From Viridibacillus sp050279675 (GTDB taxonomy: Bacteria > Bacillota > Bacilli > Bacillales_A > Planococcaceae), in the NCBI RefSeq assembly GCF_050279675.1, contig NZ_JBNNUK010000004.1:62001-126000 (forward strand): DNA of 64,000 bases, written 5' to 3'. The position numbers and the translations under genes were made by a program. Positions 50,371-59,735 of the stretch are shown here, piece by piece; position 1 is the stretch's first letter, and every line of letters begins with the position of its first letter. Under the pieces are notes generated by a model. It was not told the DNA's origin. It did not search any database and worked only from the letters and a program-made list of their open reading frames with translations.

Positions 50371-51987
50371 TTCTCCAAATACAAGATGCCACCCAATAAC
50401 AACCGCAATTATTAATATCAGCATATATATCAACTTACCATATGGAAACATAGCGACTAAATAATGGACTAAAGCAAATGCACCAATGACAAACATTGTT
50501 ACTAAAATCTTTAACGTATTATTATCTTGTGTTAATTCATGAGAATTTGAAAAAGGATATACTTCTCCATTCAAAAGTACATATGAAAGCAAAGTCATCA
50601 TAACTGCAACTAATAAAATTATAAGTAAATCTGGAATTATTACCCACGAGAATATAGCAATAAACACAATGCTTAACAAAGCAAAAGTAGGGAAGAACAA
50701 CTTCACAATTGCTGCTTTGAGTGTACTACTATAAAATATTTTCGAATTGCTAATAGGTGTTGCTCTCAAAATCCAGTTACCTTTATATGCTCCTGAAAAC
50801 TTTAATAAATGAACAACAGTCGGAATCATTAGCGCACTAAAATACAAAGGATACACATTTTCATTTGCCATGGCTTCTTTTAAAGAATAGATTCGTACTT
50901 CATTAAAAAACATGACAAAAGGAATTACAAGAGCAAAACCTATTTGTGAATATGCCTTTAATTTAAATTCTCGTTCCTGCCGAATCATTAGTGAAGCAAA
51001 TCGATAAAAGGTACGCTCCTGAGCATTACGACATAAGATTTTCGAAGTCCAATCTTCAAAGAAATGTGACTTACCTTTAGTACGTACCGTATCACTCATC
51101 AGTTTTGATAAGCTTCGCTCAAACACTGGCATCAATTTAATATATAACCTCAGCATCAGCAAGGGAATAACAATACCACATGCCATTAATATAAGTATAT
51201 TTATCGAATAATCTTGGTTTAGCAATACTTCAAAGAAGGCACTATACCAAAGCGGGGGTAAAAAAACGTGCCACCACGAAAACGTATACTGTAAATTTAT
51301 TTGAGTTAACTCAAATGAATGTGCCATAACTTGATAGCTAACCATAACTGCAACAGCTAAAAATATTTGCACATAATTGATAAGATCCTTCAGTTTTTCA
51401 CCACTAAAGAAACGTAGAATAAATAAATATGTGAAGGCAGTAATGACAACGACAAAACAACTAATAAAAACAATACTAACGATGAAAATGAGTCCGTAAA
51501 AAATACCAAATCGATAAATACCAACAGCAAGTGGAATAATGACAAATGAACCTTCCAGCAATGCTAAATAAATTACAATGTGCATTAATTTAGCCGCATT
51601 CAGTGTACGATTACTGACCGGCTTTGGCTGTAATATATTTTTGTCACGCACATCTAACAATACGGCTGAGAAATCAGACACCATCGTCGTAATTGTAATG
51701 AACATTAGCACAGTAAATAAAATGCTCGACGCGAACATATATTGATTTCCCAAAAATAAAATAGGGGTTAACAATATGAGTCCGTAAAAAAGATAAATCC
51801 AGAGTGATTTAATAAATTGATTGCCTTCTTTTTTCTGCTTTTGACCATTGAAAATAGCCGGTATTCTACGACTATCCATGGTTAGTTTCAATTGAATAAG
51901 TTTCCTCATAATTGGATAATCGATATCAAATTTCTCGAAAATCCACCGAAACGCATCGAGTACTCTTAACGATTTAAAATCATTCAT
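50347..51987 (-). CDS. ABC exporter permease, large membrane subunit
   Basis: 546 residues with about twelve membrane helices in two groups (about 70-300 and 380-540) and a cytoplasmic N-terminal segment. No known motif beyond hydrophobicity, but it overlaps the ATPase gene by 8 bases, which fixes it as permease of that system. The layout resembles Bacillus two-component ABC exporters of the Ecs/Ytr kind; substrate unknown. Confidence 0.78.
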   Translation of the reverse strand: MNDFKSLRVLDAFRWIFEKFDIDYPIMRKLIQLKLTMDSRRIPAIFNGQKQKKEGNQFIKSLWIYLFYGLILLTPILFLGNQYMFASSILFTVLMFITITTMVSDFSAVLLDVRDKNILQPKPVSNRTLNAAKLMHIVIYLALLEGSFVIIPLAVGIYRFGIFYGLIFIVSIVFISCFVVVITAFTYLFILRFFSGEKLKDLINYVQIFLAVAVMVSYQVMAHSFELTQINLQYTFSWWHVFLPPLWYSAFFEVLLNQDYSINILILMACGIVIPLLMLRLYIKLMPVFERSLSKLMSDTVRTKGKSHFFEDWTSKILCRNAQERTFYRFASLMIRQEREFKLKAYSQIGFALVIPFVMFFNEVRIYSLKEAMANENVYPLYFSALMIPTVVHLLKFSGAYKGNWILRATPISNSKIFYSSTLKAAIVKLFFPTFALLSIVFIAIFSWVIIPDLLIILLVAVMMTLLSYVLLNGEVYPFSNSHELTQDNNTLKILVTMFVIGAFALVHYLVAMFPYGKLIYMLILIIAVVIGWHLVFGEKKKHGHS

Positions 51988-52774
51988 GTACTCGACCTTC
52001 TTTCACAATCTCAACAAAGCGCTCGGCAATCTCCACCTGTTGATTAAACCCTGTCATCTGATTGAATATTTCCTCTAGTGTCCCCTCCTTACCTTGCTGT
52101 TGTAACTCTTCGAAACTACCATCTGCTACTACTAAACCATTAACTAATAGCACAATTCGATCACTAATCTTCTCAACAACTTCCATGATATGAGAAGAAT
52201 AAAAAACCGTCTTCCCCTCATCAGCAAGTTTTGCTAAAATTTCCTTCACAACGAGTACACTATTTGCGTCTAACCCACTTAAAGGTTCATCAAAAAATAA
52301 TAAATCTGGATTATGCAATACACTAGAAATGATTAGCACCTTCTGACGCATCCCCTTTGAAAAAGAGGTTAAGCGTTGATGAAAAGCATTTTCTAACCCA
52401 AACTGAAACATCAATTGATACGCTTTTTTCTCAGCTTCTTCACGTCCTAAACCATACATTTCTCCGGTAAAGGTCAAATATTCTGCGGCTGTTAAATGAT
52501 CATATAGCTCTGCCGTTTCAGGCACATAGCCAATCCGTTTTTTATATGTATAATCTCCATCAGCAATATCCTTACCGAAAATTTCAATTTTCCCTGAATA
52601 GCCTTCAATTAACCCAAGCATTAATTTTACCGTTGTGCTTTTACCCGCTCCATTCGGTCCTATATAACCAATAATTTGTCCCTTACCTACTTCTAGATTA
52701 ATACCATTTAAGACTTGTTTATTACCAAAAGACATCTCAACATTTTGTAATCGTAAAATGGGTTCACCTACCAA
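51980..52774 (-). CDS. ABC transporter ATP-binding protein
   Basis: About 264 residues. Walker A YIGPNGAGKST, signature FSKGMRQKV (LSGGQ replaced by FSKGM as often in exporters), Walker B LLFFDEPLSGLD and switch His VFYSSHIMEV. ATG is absent at the N-terminus; I place the start at TTG 52774, 8 bases after AAAGGAG, though TTG 52777 or GTG 52783 are possible. Drives the 546-residue permease downstream. CcmA/NatA-like subfamily. Confidence 0.88.
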   Translation of the reverse strand: MVGEPILRLQNVEMSFGNKQVLNGINLEVGKGQIIGYIGPNGAGKSTTVKLMLGLIEGYSGKIEIFGKDIADGDYTYKKRIGYVPETAELYDHLTAAEYLTFTGEMYGLGREEAEKKAYQLMFQFGLENAFHQRLTSFSKGMRQKVLIISSVLHNPDLLFFDEPLSGLDANSVLVVKEILAKLADEGKTVFYSSHIMEVVEKISDRIVLLVNGLVVADGSFEELQQQGKEGTLEEIFNQMTGFNQQVEIAERFVEIVKEGRVHE

Positions 52775-52816
52775 CAAAACCACTCCTTTATAAGAATTTT
52801 CTTTTTTCTTTAATTA

Positions 52817-52857
52817 TAATAAAACCCTAGAATCGTATTAATGACTCTAAGGTTTTA
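52817..52857 (-). terminator. Terminator of mprF
   Basis: AAAACCCTAGA / TCTAAGGTTTT with a 14-base loop, followed on the minus strand by a T-rich tract. Confidence 0.7.
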
Positions 52858-52865
52858 TGGTTATT

Positions 52866-55445
52866 TTATCGTTTACGAGAGTTTTTAATTTCAGATACTT
52901 GCTCCCTCATAGTAGCGTACTTATTGTCACCTATTAATATCATAATTTGTAACATTGTAAAAGGTAAATAAGCTCGTTTTCTATAAGCCAAATATTTAGG
53001 CTTCCATGTATTTGCGAATTTCTCTTTAAAATGCAGCACATCTTGGAAATTATAATATTCTTGCCCATTAAATATAATTTCTGCAGCAATTTTCTCTGTT
53101 AATGTAGCATACTTGGAAACACCAATATGTGAAAGTGGTGTCATACCAACATTTAAAAGTTTGAAATTCTCACTCTTAGCCCAGATGAAAATATTGAGGA
53201 ATAAATAATCTATTATACCTGTTGGAAGATCCGTCTTTTTCGAACGCATTAAATCAATCGAGATAGTCTGTTCTTCATCATATAACGGGATAATATTTGA
53301 GAATGCCACAACTTGATTTTCACCATTTTTCACAACCGCGAGTGGTGCAAATTGCAAATAATCTTCATTGAAATAGCCAAGTGAGAATCCCTTTTCTTTT
53401 CGATTATCCAGCCATTCATCTGATAAGGTGCGCAATTCTTTCATCAGATCCTTTTGAAATGGCGGTTGTATAATTTCAAATGAATATCCTTCCTGCTCTA
53501 AACTATTTGTTAACTTACTAACGGACTTTGCATCATCGTTTGAATATACAAGTTTCTCTATATCAATATAGCCCTCTTCTCCTAATTTAAAGAAACTGTA
53601 GCCATAGCCATGTAGATAAGGAATAAACTGATCGCTTACCTCATAAAAGACTGGCGTGTAACCGTAATAATCCGCATGCGCAACAAACTCTTCAATTGCT
53701 TCAGCAAAGTCTGCCTTTTCTCCAACCAAGTCCCCAAGGACAACTAATTTATCGGCACTTTCCTGATAAGGGAATAAGACAGTTTTCTTCTTATTCCAAA
53801 AAATATATTTATCATGTAAAAAAATAAGGTGCGATAACTCTTTACCACCATATTTATTGAGATGTAAAAATATCTCTTTCTCATGCTGGAATGAAGATAT
53901 TTTCTTAAATTGTGTCACTTTCCTTAACCAAACTTCTATTAATACAACAATGGTAACAACAATTAAAGCGATAAAAGCGCTCCGAAAAAGATCACCTGAA
54001 TCCGTAATAAAGTATGGTCTCATGCTTTCCGGAATTGGATATCTTGCAGATGGCTTCGCCCAAATGCCAATACCAACATACAATGCTGTAATAATCAATA
54101 TAATAGATATATTTATAATTGAACGACCCCACGTAACAATATAACTTTTACGATAGAAGCGGTCTCTAGATACAAAGAGTAGCCCAGCTACAAAAATCAT
54201 AAATAGTGCCTGTTCGTATTGAATACCTTTTAAAATAAATAATGCCGCAGCAAACAATAATACAAATAATGTTAATTGATATGAACGTCGATCTTTGTAT
54301 GAAATACCGTTCGATAACGCTAGCAATATAAATCCCGTCGCTACAGCTACCTGATGAGAAACATTGACTATCGGCAAAGATAAAACATCTTTTGCATACT
54401 TAATTCTTTCAATGGCTCCAGGAGCAGCGGAAGATAACAAAAGCAACAATCCTGACAAAAACACAAGAACAGTAGCGGTGATATGACTAGCACGTTCTAA
54501 AATAATATTAGGAACACTATTAAAACCGGCATTTAATTTACCCCATAGCTCTCGAAGGAACAAAGCAATCCCCGCAAAAAAAGGAATAATATAATAACCA
54601 ACTCGGTAAAATAACAGCATTAATAATACAGACTCTTCAGGGACATTTAAACTTTGAGTTCCCCAGATGAACACTAAATCAAAAGATCCGAGACCACCAG
54701 GAATCATACTTACAATACCAGCACATGAAGCAACAATGAAAATCGGCAGTAAATTTTCAAATCCAATTGGAACTTCTAGCATATAACTGATTAAGTATAT
54801 AAATGCAAATGCACCTAACCATTCTAAGACTGACACACATAGTAATCCCACATCACCTAATACATGGCGAGGTGTTGTTGTTTTTTTAGCTAATTGAACA
54901 ATAGCTTTGATAATTAAAAATGGCACATATAAACCAATAATCGATACAGCAATAACCAAAATTTTCTTTTCACTAAATAATGGGAAATCCCAATAGAAGA
55001 TTGGTAACACCCAAGCAAATAATGAAAGACCAGCTAAATAAAATAAAGTTACTGAAGCAATTGTTTTAAAAAATGCACCACTATCTACTTCTTTTTTCTT
55101 AAAATAATGGGTTCGTAACAACACACCAATTAAGCCGCCAAAACCAATTAGATTCGAGAAAGAGTTAATAATTAACGATTCTTTCATCAAACGTCTTAAA
55201 GGTCTTTTAAGCTTTAGTTTTTTCACAATAAAATAGTCATAAAAAAACATCGGAAATACAAGTACTAAAGGTACAGCTGCCATTAATACTAAAGTACGAA
55301 CATCTAAATTCTCTAGCTCTCGAACAATTTCTTGCCCATTAACATTTCTAAGTATCTTACCTATTTCTTGGATAGCAAAAATCATTAATAGTACCGGCAC
55401 AATGATTTTCAGCCATTGAAAAATGGTCGATCTGTTTAGTTTCAT
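52866..55445 (-). CDS. mprF: Phosphatidylglycerol lysyltransferase/flippase
   Basis: Adds lysine (or alanine) from aminoacyl-tRNA to phosphatidylglycerol and flips the product outward, lowering the negative surface charge and protecting from cationic peptides and daptomycin. 859 residues: about 14 membrane helices to residue ~510, including the N-terminal flippase module with SMIPGGLGSFDLV near residue 250, then a cytoplasmic GNAT-like transferase domain (DUF2156) with LSDEWLDNRKEKGFSLG and LNVGMTPLSHIG. Start ATG 55445 with GGTGG upstream. Single gene near the lia-type envelope functions. Confidence 0.95.
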   Translation of the reverse strand: MKLNRSTIFQWLKIIVPVLLMIFAIQEIGKILRNVNGQEIVRELENLDVRTLVLMAAVPLVLVFPMFFYDYFIVKKLKLKRPLRRLMKESLIINSFSNLIGFGGLIGVLLRTHYFKKKEVDSGAFFKTIASVTLFYLAGLSLFAWVLPIFYWDFPLFSEKKILVIAVSIIGLYVPFLIIKAIVQLAKKTTTPRHVLGDVGLLCVSVLEWLGAFAFIYLISYMLEVPIGFENLLPIFIVASCAGIVSMIPGGLGSFDLVFIWGTQSLNVPEESVLLMLLFYRVGYYIIPFFAGIALFLRELWGKLNAGFNSVPNIILERASHITATVLVFLSGLLLLLSSAAPGAIERIKYAKDVLSLPIVNVSHQVAVATGFILLALSNGISYKDRRSYQLTLFVLLFAAALFILKGIQYEQALFMIFVAGLLFVSRDRFYRKSYIVTWGRSIINISIILIITALYVGIGIWAKPSARYPIPESMRPYFITDSGDLFRSAFIALIVVTIVVLIEVWLRKVTQFKKISSFQHEKEIFLHLNKYGGKELSHLIFLHDKYIFWNKKKTVLFPYQESADKLVVLGDLVGEKADFAEAIEEFVAHADYYGYTPVFYEVSDQFIPYLHGYGYSFFKLGEEGYIDIEKLVYSNDDAKSVSKLTNSLEQEGYSFEIIQPPFQKDLMKELRTLSDEWLDNRKEKGFSLGYFNEDYLQFAPLAVVKNGENQVVAFSNIIPLYDEEQTISIDLMRSKKTDLPTGIIDYLFLNIFIWAKSENFKLLNVGMTPLSHIGVSKYATLTEKIAAEIIFNGQEYYNFQDVLHFKEKFANTWKPKYLAYRKRAYLPFTMLQIMILIGDNKYATMREQVSEIKNSRKR

Positions 55446-55549
55446 TCGCAACCACCCATTTACGTCAACTTCTTATACTACTACTATACAGTTGTGACGC
55501 AAAAAATGCTGAATTCGTTGCTTAAATTCTTATTTTTTTCACAAATCGA

Positions 55550-56104
55550 CTATTTTTTAATAACTCCGCACCCTATTCTCTTACCAGAATTCCCTGATGG
55601 ATCTGTTTTATAATCGTCTGATGATTCATGTATGACAAAAGCACTACCATCTCCATCTAGAATAGAACGACTATCTCCTTGCTTTAAAGTAAATGCTTTA
55701 GTCGAAAACTCCAAATCAACTGTACCATCTTTATCGATTTGTAAATTTGGCAAATCACCTAAATGGTACCCCTTTGGATTTAGATATCCATGTTGCTTAT
55801 CTGTTGGATTAAAGTGCATACCTGCCGACTCGAATGTAGGTGCTTCACATTTTCCGACTGCATGAATATGAATCGCTTTTTCGCCAGGTTCTAACCCTTG
55901 TAAAGCAAGTCCGATGTTAACACCTTCTTCTGTTTCAGTTAAAACTGCTTCACCAATAGATTTACCTTCACTATTAATAAACATTGCATGTGCAGATTCA
56001 GCTGGAATTGCTGATACTTCTTTATAAGCTTCTTTATTAGACGAACAAGCACCAAGTAATAATGTCATGCTTAGTAACATCCATTGTGATTTTTTTACTC
56101 TCAT
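55550..56104 (-). CDS. sodC: Cu/Zn superoxide dismutase lipoprotein
   Basis: 184 residues with a lipoprotein signal (LLLGAC lipobox, Cys20), so anchored outside the membrane. The metal site is complete: HIHAVGKC (Cu ligands), MHFNP (bridging His), KQHG and YHLGDLPN (Zn ligands) and FVIHESSDDY (fourth Cu ligand). The structural loop DPSGNSGKRIGCGVI closes the protein. B. subtilis YojM lacks one copper ligand and is poorly active; here the His is present, so true dismutase activity is expected. ATG with AAAAGGAG upstream. Single gene. Confidence 0.92.
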   Translation of the reverse strand: MRVKKSQWMLLSMTLLLGACSSNKEAYKEVSAIPAESAHAMFINSEGKSIGEAVLTETEEGVNIGLALQGLEPGEKAIHIHAVGKCEAPTFESAGMHFNPTDKQHGYLNPKGYHLGDLPNLQIDKDGTVDLEFSTKAFTLKQGDSRSILDGDGSAFVIHESSDDYKTDPSGNSGKRIGCGVIKK

Positions 56105-56193
56105 TGAACACCACTCCTTTTATAAAAGGATGGCTAAAATGTTGAAAATTATGTATGAGGAATGCTAAAACACTCTCTTTTTAAAAAAGTAAA

Positions 56194-56234
56194 TAAAAAA
56201 TCCCTCCCACAACGAAATATTTTCGACATGAGAG
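56194..56234 (-). terminator. Terminator of the LysM-3D gene
   Basis: Imperfect hairpin CCTCTCATGTCGAAA with GGGAGGG-containing partner, followed by ATTTTTTATTT on the minus strand. Confidence 0.65.
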
Positions 56235-56253
56235 GAACATTTTATATTGCAAA

Positions 56254-57036
56254 TTAGTTTAATATTTTGATTGTGACATTACGTACGCCCCACTGATAAA
56301 CTTTGTTATTATCTGGGATAAATACATCAATACGGTTCCCTTTAATAGCTCCACCCGTATCAGAAGCGATTGCTTCCCCATAACCTTCTACCCATACTCT
56401 TGAACCTAACGGAATAACAGAAGGGTCGACTGCAATAACTTTTGCTCCTGGATTTGCACGTAAATCATAACCAGTAGCTGTCACACCTGAACAGCCTGTA
56501 CAATAGGCTGTATATGCTGTTGCACGGACAGTCATCGTTTTACCTTCTTGTTGAGGTGCTGATGTTGCTGTTTGTCCCGTTGTTGATTGGGCTTGTTTTG
56601 CTTGTGGCGCTTGTTTTTGAGCAGGTGTTTGTTGAACTTCTGTAATATCTGAAGCTGCCTTCGCGGATAATGCGAGTGTATCTCCTGCGAAGATTAGATC
56701 GCTTGATAAATTATTCCAACTCATCAAATCTGCTATAGTAACCTCATTTTCTTTGGCGATTTTTGTAAGTGTATCACCTTTTTTAATAGTATATGTGTCA
56801 TCTGATTTTTCATCAGATTCAGATTCTAATTCTAGTTGTTGTGCTGGGAAGATTAAAGAAGAATCTAGCTCATTAGATGCTTGCAATTCTTCGACTGAAA
56901 TTTTGTTGGCCTGTGCAATAGCCCAAAGTGTATCACCTTCTTCAACAGTATAGCTAACAGATGCAGCTTGCGCTGTCATAGTTGCAGATCCTAATATCAA
57001 AAAACCTGCTGCTAGTGCAATCAATTGTTTTCTCAT
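56254..57036 (-). CDS. Secreted LysM-3D cell-wall protein (YocH-like)
   Basis: 260 residues: signal peptide cut after AQAA (near residue 25), two LysM peptidoglycan-binding repeats (YTVEEGDTLWAIAQ near 30-74; YTIKKGDTLTKIAKEN near 80-125), a Gln/Ala/Thr-rich linker, and a C-terminal 3D domain with the three Asp (VDPSVIPLG, ASDTGGAIKG, RIDVF). The fold is a lytic transglycosylase-like barrel (MltA/RlpA) and YocH-type proteins act as muralytic hydrolases. ATG 57036 has GGAGG 12 bases upstream. A WalR-like box lies upstream. Confidence 0.9.
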   Translation of the reverse strand: MRKQLIALAAGFLILGSATMTAQAASVSYTVEEGDTLWAIAQANKISVEELQASNELDSSLIFPAQQLELESESDEKSDDTYTIKKGDTLTKIAKENEVTIADLMSWNNLSSDLIFAGDTLALSAKAASDITEVQQTPAQKQAPQAKQAQSTTGQTATSAPQQEGKTMTVRATAYTAYCTGCSGVTATGYDLRANPGAKVIAVDPSVIPLGSRVWVEGYGEAIASDTGGAIKGNRIDVFIPDNNKVYQWGVRNVTIKILN

Positions 57037-57120
57037 CGTTAAAAACGACCTCCTTTTCACTAACATGGATAACTCTAACATCCCCATATGTCATGAATAT
57101 TTCTAAATGATGTAGGGGGG

Positions 57121-57137
57121 GTATCAATCCTGTTACA
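57121..57137 (-). promoter_or_regulatory. WalR-like box upstream of the LysM-3D gene
   Basis: TGTAAC-N5-TGATAC on the minus strand differs by one base from the WalR consensus TGTWAH-N5-TGTWAH. B. subtilis yocH is a known WalR target, which raises the weight of this match. Confidence 0.5.
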
Positions 57138-57507
57138 ATAGTTAGCAATATTCTGTCATTTTATACATTTTACTGTAAATTTTTTTAAAAAAGCGTTCGA
57201 GATGGTTGTCACGACTACTAAAACAGCCATTGGAATATAACTCCAATTCATTATTTCTAAAGCGCTTCATACTCAAAAAAAGCAATGGAATTGTCTCCAT
57301 TCTTTTTATTTTCGTGATAAATGAGGTGATTTTGCTTAAATCGAGGTTAATAATAGAGGTTTTAGTGTTCAAATATTACAAAAATACACACTTATTTTTA
57401 GAAGAAACACACAATATAAGGATTATTTTTGATTTATTTTCAGGTAAAATATTCAATCAATTTGTACTTTATAAATAACAATTCATTTAAAATATATATT
57501 TTCTTAA
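57138..57507. other. Gap without supported gene
   Basis: Very AT-rich. Frames of up to 90 codons on both strands overlap each other, have poor ribosome sites and unlikely composition; I accept none. The right end holds the terminator of the next gene. Confidence 0.6.
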
Positions 57508-57545
57508 CAAAAAAAACACCTTCCATTATCATTTAGGAAGGTGTT
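57508..57545 (-). terminator. Terminator of the XRE regulator gene
   Basis: AACACCTTCC / GGAAGGTGTT with an 11-base loop, T-run on the minus strand. Confidence 0.8.
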
Positions 57546-57590
57546 GAGTATATTTAATCTGAATATAATAAATCACAAACATTTTATTAT

Positions 57591-57962
57591 TTAAGAAGTA
57601 ACTTCTTTTTGCATCGCCTTTAATTCAGCCAAAGTATAAAGTTCTAATAAGTCCTGTTTGTTCAGTTCAGGCAATAATAAATGAATATCTCTTAGTAATA
57701 CTTTACGTTTTTTAAATTTGTCTTTATCTTCTTTTTGCTCAGCTGATTCATCCATTACATTCAATAGTAATTCATCGGCCGAAACTTGTAGTACCCCACT
57801 TAACTTCACAATCCAGCTTGCTGATGGAACACTCTCGCCCATCTCCCAACTTTTAATACGGCTTGCGGACGTGCCGATTTTTCTGCCTAATGACAACATT
57901 GAATAATCATTTAACTCTCGTAGTTCCTTCAATTTCATTCCAAAAGCTTGCGCGTCAAACAT
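57591..57962 (-). CDS. XRE-family transcriptional regulator
   Basis: 123 residues: N-terminal Cro/CI helix-turn-helix (FGMKLKELRELNDYSMLSLG, with TSASRIKSWEMGESVP following) and a C-terminal Leu-rich helical part (LNKQDLLELYTLAELKAM) that may mediate dimers. ATG 57962 is preceded by AAAGGAG; the longer frame opens in sequence without a ribosome site. Single gene; target unknown. It does not look like a phage repressor by neighbours. Confidence 0.82.
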   Translation of the reverse strand: MFDAQAFGMKLKELRELNDYSMLSLGRKIGTSASRIKSWEMGESVPSASWIVKLSGVLQVSADELLLNVMDESAEQKEDKDKFKKRKVLLRDIHLLLPELNKQDLLELYTLAELKAMQKEVTS

Positions 57963-58098
57963 TTTTCTCACTCCTTTTAATGTATTTTCTTTTGTGGGTC
58001 TTGAGTTACTTCTATTATTACGTTTTCGTATTTGCACTATTGAAATTAAGTGTTGAAAACTAGCTCTGATGACTAATATTTATAGACATATAAAATTG

Positions 58099-58584
58099 TT
58101 ATTTAACAAAACTAGCTGGCATATAAGCCGCTACTACTTCTCCATTAACTACATGCTCATCCCCAGCATATAATTTCACGTGAACTTTGTATTTCTTTGG
58201 GTGAATTTCTTCTACCTTGCCAACAGCTTTTAGCTGTACCCCTTGTGGCGTAGGTTTCAGGTAATCCACATGTAATGATGCAGTAACGAATCTTGGCGGT
58301 TCCACACTACCACCTGGCTCATGGCCATTTTTTCTATGGAGTGCCAATGCTGCTGATCCAGTACCATGACAATCAACAAGTGAAGCTAAAAAGCCACCAT
58401 ATACGAATCCTGGTATAGCAGTGAATTTATCTCCTGATTCATAATAAGTAACGGTTTCTTCACCTTCCCAAACCGTGCGAATATGATGACCTTCCGTGTT
58501 CAATCTTCCACAACCGTAGCACCAAGCAAATTCATCCGGATATTCATCTTGAATAGCTATTTTTTCTACCTTATTCATGCACAT
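58099..58584 (-). CDS. PaaI-type hotdog-fold thioesterase
   Basis: 161 residues. Hotdog thioesterase of the PaaI group: CYGCGRLNTEGHHIR (near residue 22), the catalytic-region PGFVYGGFLASLVDCHGTG (near 57-75; G-G-F-L-A-x-L-x-D is the usual H-G-G replacement) and TASLHVDYLKPTP near 107. Hydrolyses an acyl-CoA; substrate unknown. Start at ATG 58584, or 58578, behind AGGGGG. Confidence 0.82.
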   Translation of the reverse strand: MCMNKVEKIAIQDEYPDEFAWCYGCGRLNTEGHHIRTVWEGEETVTYYESGDKFTAIPGFVYGGFLASLVDCHGTGSAALALHRKNGHEPGGSVEPPRFVTASLHVDYLKPTPQGVQLKAVGKVEEIHPKKYKVHVKLYAGDEHVVNGEVVAAYMPASFVK

Positions 58585-58741
58585 TCATCCCCCTTATTGC
58601 AAAATAATCCAACTACTATACAATTCGACACCCTCCTTCTTAAACCTTTTCTTTTTAACAACTTTTCCGCTTTAAAGAGAAAATTTTTATATTAATTAGA
58701 ATATTAATTAGATTGCAATGTGGATTCACTTTAACTTAAAA

Positions 58742-58785
58742 ACAAAAAAAGCCATTTCAACTACTCGATAAAATGGCGGCTTTTT
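58742..58785 (-). terminator. Terminator of the 24-residue gene
   Basis: Imperfect stem AAAGCC-GCC-ATTTT with AAAT-GGC-TTTTT on the minus strand, followed by seven T and located 4 bases after the small ORF stop. Confidence 0.7.
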
Positions 58786-58788
58786 AAC

Positions 58789-58863
58789 CTAATATACTGT
58801 TACAAATATAACGCAAATAATAATTATGATAGTAATCCATTTGAAAAGCCAAAATAAATACAT
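58789..58863 (-). CDS. 24-residue hydrophobic membrane peptide
   Basis: ATG at 58863 with GAGG 7 bases upstream gives MYLFWLFKWITIIIIICVIF plus VTVY: one full membrane helix with a lysine near the start. A TATAAT element lies about 20 bases upstream of the ribosome site and a terminator follows the stop directly, so it has the layout of a complete small gene. Small single-helix proteins of this kind (for example spore or stress-linked ones) are often missed in annotation. No homologue recognised. Confidence 0.55.
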   Translation of the reverse strand: MYLFWLFKWITIIIIICVIFVTVY

Positions 58864-58920
58864 TGTAATACCTCTTCATTTCCTTCTATTATATTAATAC
58901 GTTTAAACGGAAATTCTAAA

Positions 58921-58968
58921 AAAATTAAAAAGCTATCTATTCATCAAATTTGATGAATAAATAGCTTT
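58921..58968 (-). terminator. Terminator of the four-helix membrane protein gene
   Basis: Almost perfect palindrome around TATTCATCAAATTTGATGAATA with outer AAAGCTAT/ATAGCTTT, T-rich on the minus strand. Confidence 0.8.
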
Positions 58969-58978
58969 CATATTTTTA

Positions 58979-59416
58979 TTACCATAATGTCGGCTTTGCA
59001 ACCATAAACCATAGCATAATTAACAACAGCACAATATAAATCCAAACAGATTTCACCAATTTATTGATAAACTGCTGCTGATCGAACTCTGGTGTATTAA
59101 ATGTACGAATAGTTGGCTTAAAAGCACTAGCCAAAAAGACGATTGAGCTAATCATTATTGCAAATGTCATGACAATCCATGACGTCAGTAAATTCCAACC
59201 ACCGAGCCACATAGCAAGTAATCCAGTAGTGACGAGAACATGGCCAGCATGCTTCACTATACGAATGGCTGTCGAAAATGTCCCCACATATGCCTCCAAT
59301 GCATAGTGATTTTCCGTCGTACGCATCTTCTTCAGCATCGGTAACAATACAAAAAATGGTCCAATCGACAAAATAGCACTAATTACATGTATAAAAACGA
59401 TTATTGAATATATCAT
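58979..59416 (-). CDS. Four-helix membrane protein (DUF2269-like)
   Basis: 145 residues with four membrane helices. The first helix carries IHVISAILSIGPFFVLLP, like DUF2269/CopD-related proteins with a conserved His; a second His pair occurs in KHAGHVLV near residue 56. Function unknown. The start lacks a strong ribosome site. Single gene with a clean terminator. Confidence 0.72.
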   Translation of the reverse strand: MIYSIIVFIHVISAILSIGPFFVLLPMLKKMRTTENHYALEAYVGTFSTAIRIVKHAGHVLVTTGLLAMWLGGWNLLTSWIVMTFAIMISSIVFLASAFKPTIRTFNTPEFDQQQFINKLVKSVWIYIVLLLIMLWFMVAKPTLW

Positions 59417-59591
59417 TTGATCGAATCCTTTAAATGGAATTTATTTTTCGATATTCCTTCTATATTCACGATAATTGAAAAGGTAATAGAGTGCAATGTC
59501 TGAATTATGAACAAAAACTTATGATGTTTTTTCAACAGTCATAAGCAAAAAAGTAGCATTTCCACGGTTTAATCATATACACCTAAAGTAA

Positions 59592-59608
59592 TGTTAACCT
59601 AATGTAAA
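59592..59608 (+). promoter_or_regulatory. Sequence fitting the WalR box consensus
   Basis: TGTTAA-CCTAA-TGTAAA fits TGTWAH-N5-TGTWAH fully, about 130 bases before the HD-domain gene. In AT-rich DNA such a match can be chance, and the rest of the 59417-59735 gap holds only a probable promoter. Confidence 0.35.
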
Positions 59609-59735
59609 TTACTTATTAAAAAATCGTAAATTAGACTGGTTTATTAAATTTCTGTAGTACAATGCAGGTATAGGTGAAACCATCGCATAAAAGGTTGCAC
59701 TTTAGCATATACTTAAAATAGAGGAGAGGATTTTT

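Noticed and set aside
57142..57478. Overlapping frames of 76 and 90 codons on opposite strands
   Set aside because: Very AT-rich, mutually overlapping, weak ribosome sites, no recognisable domain.
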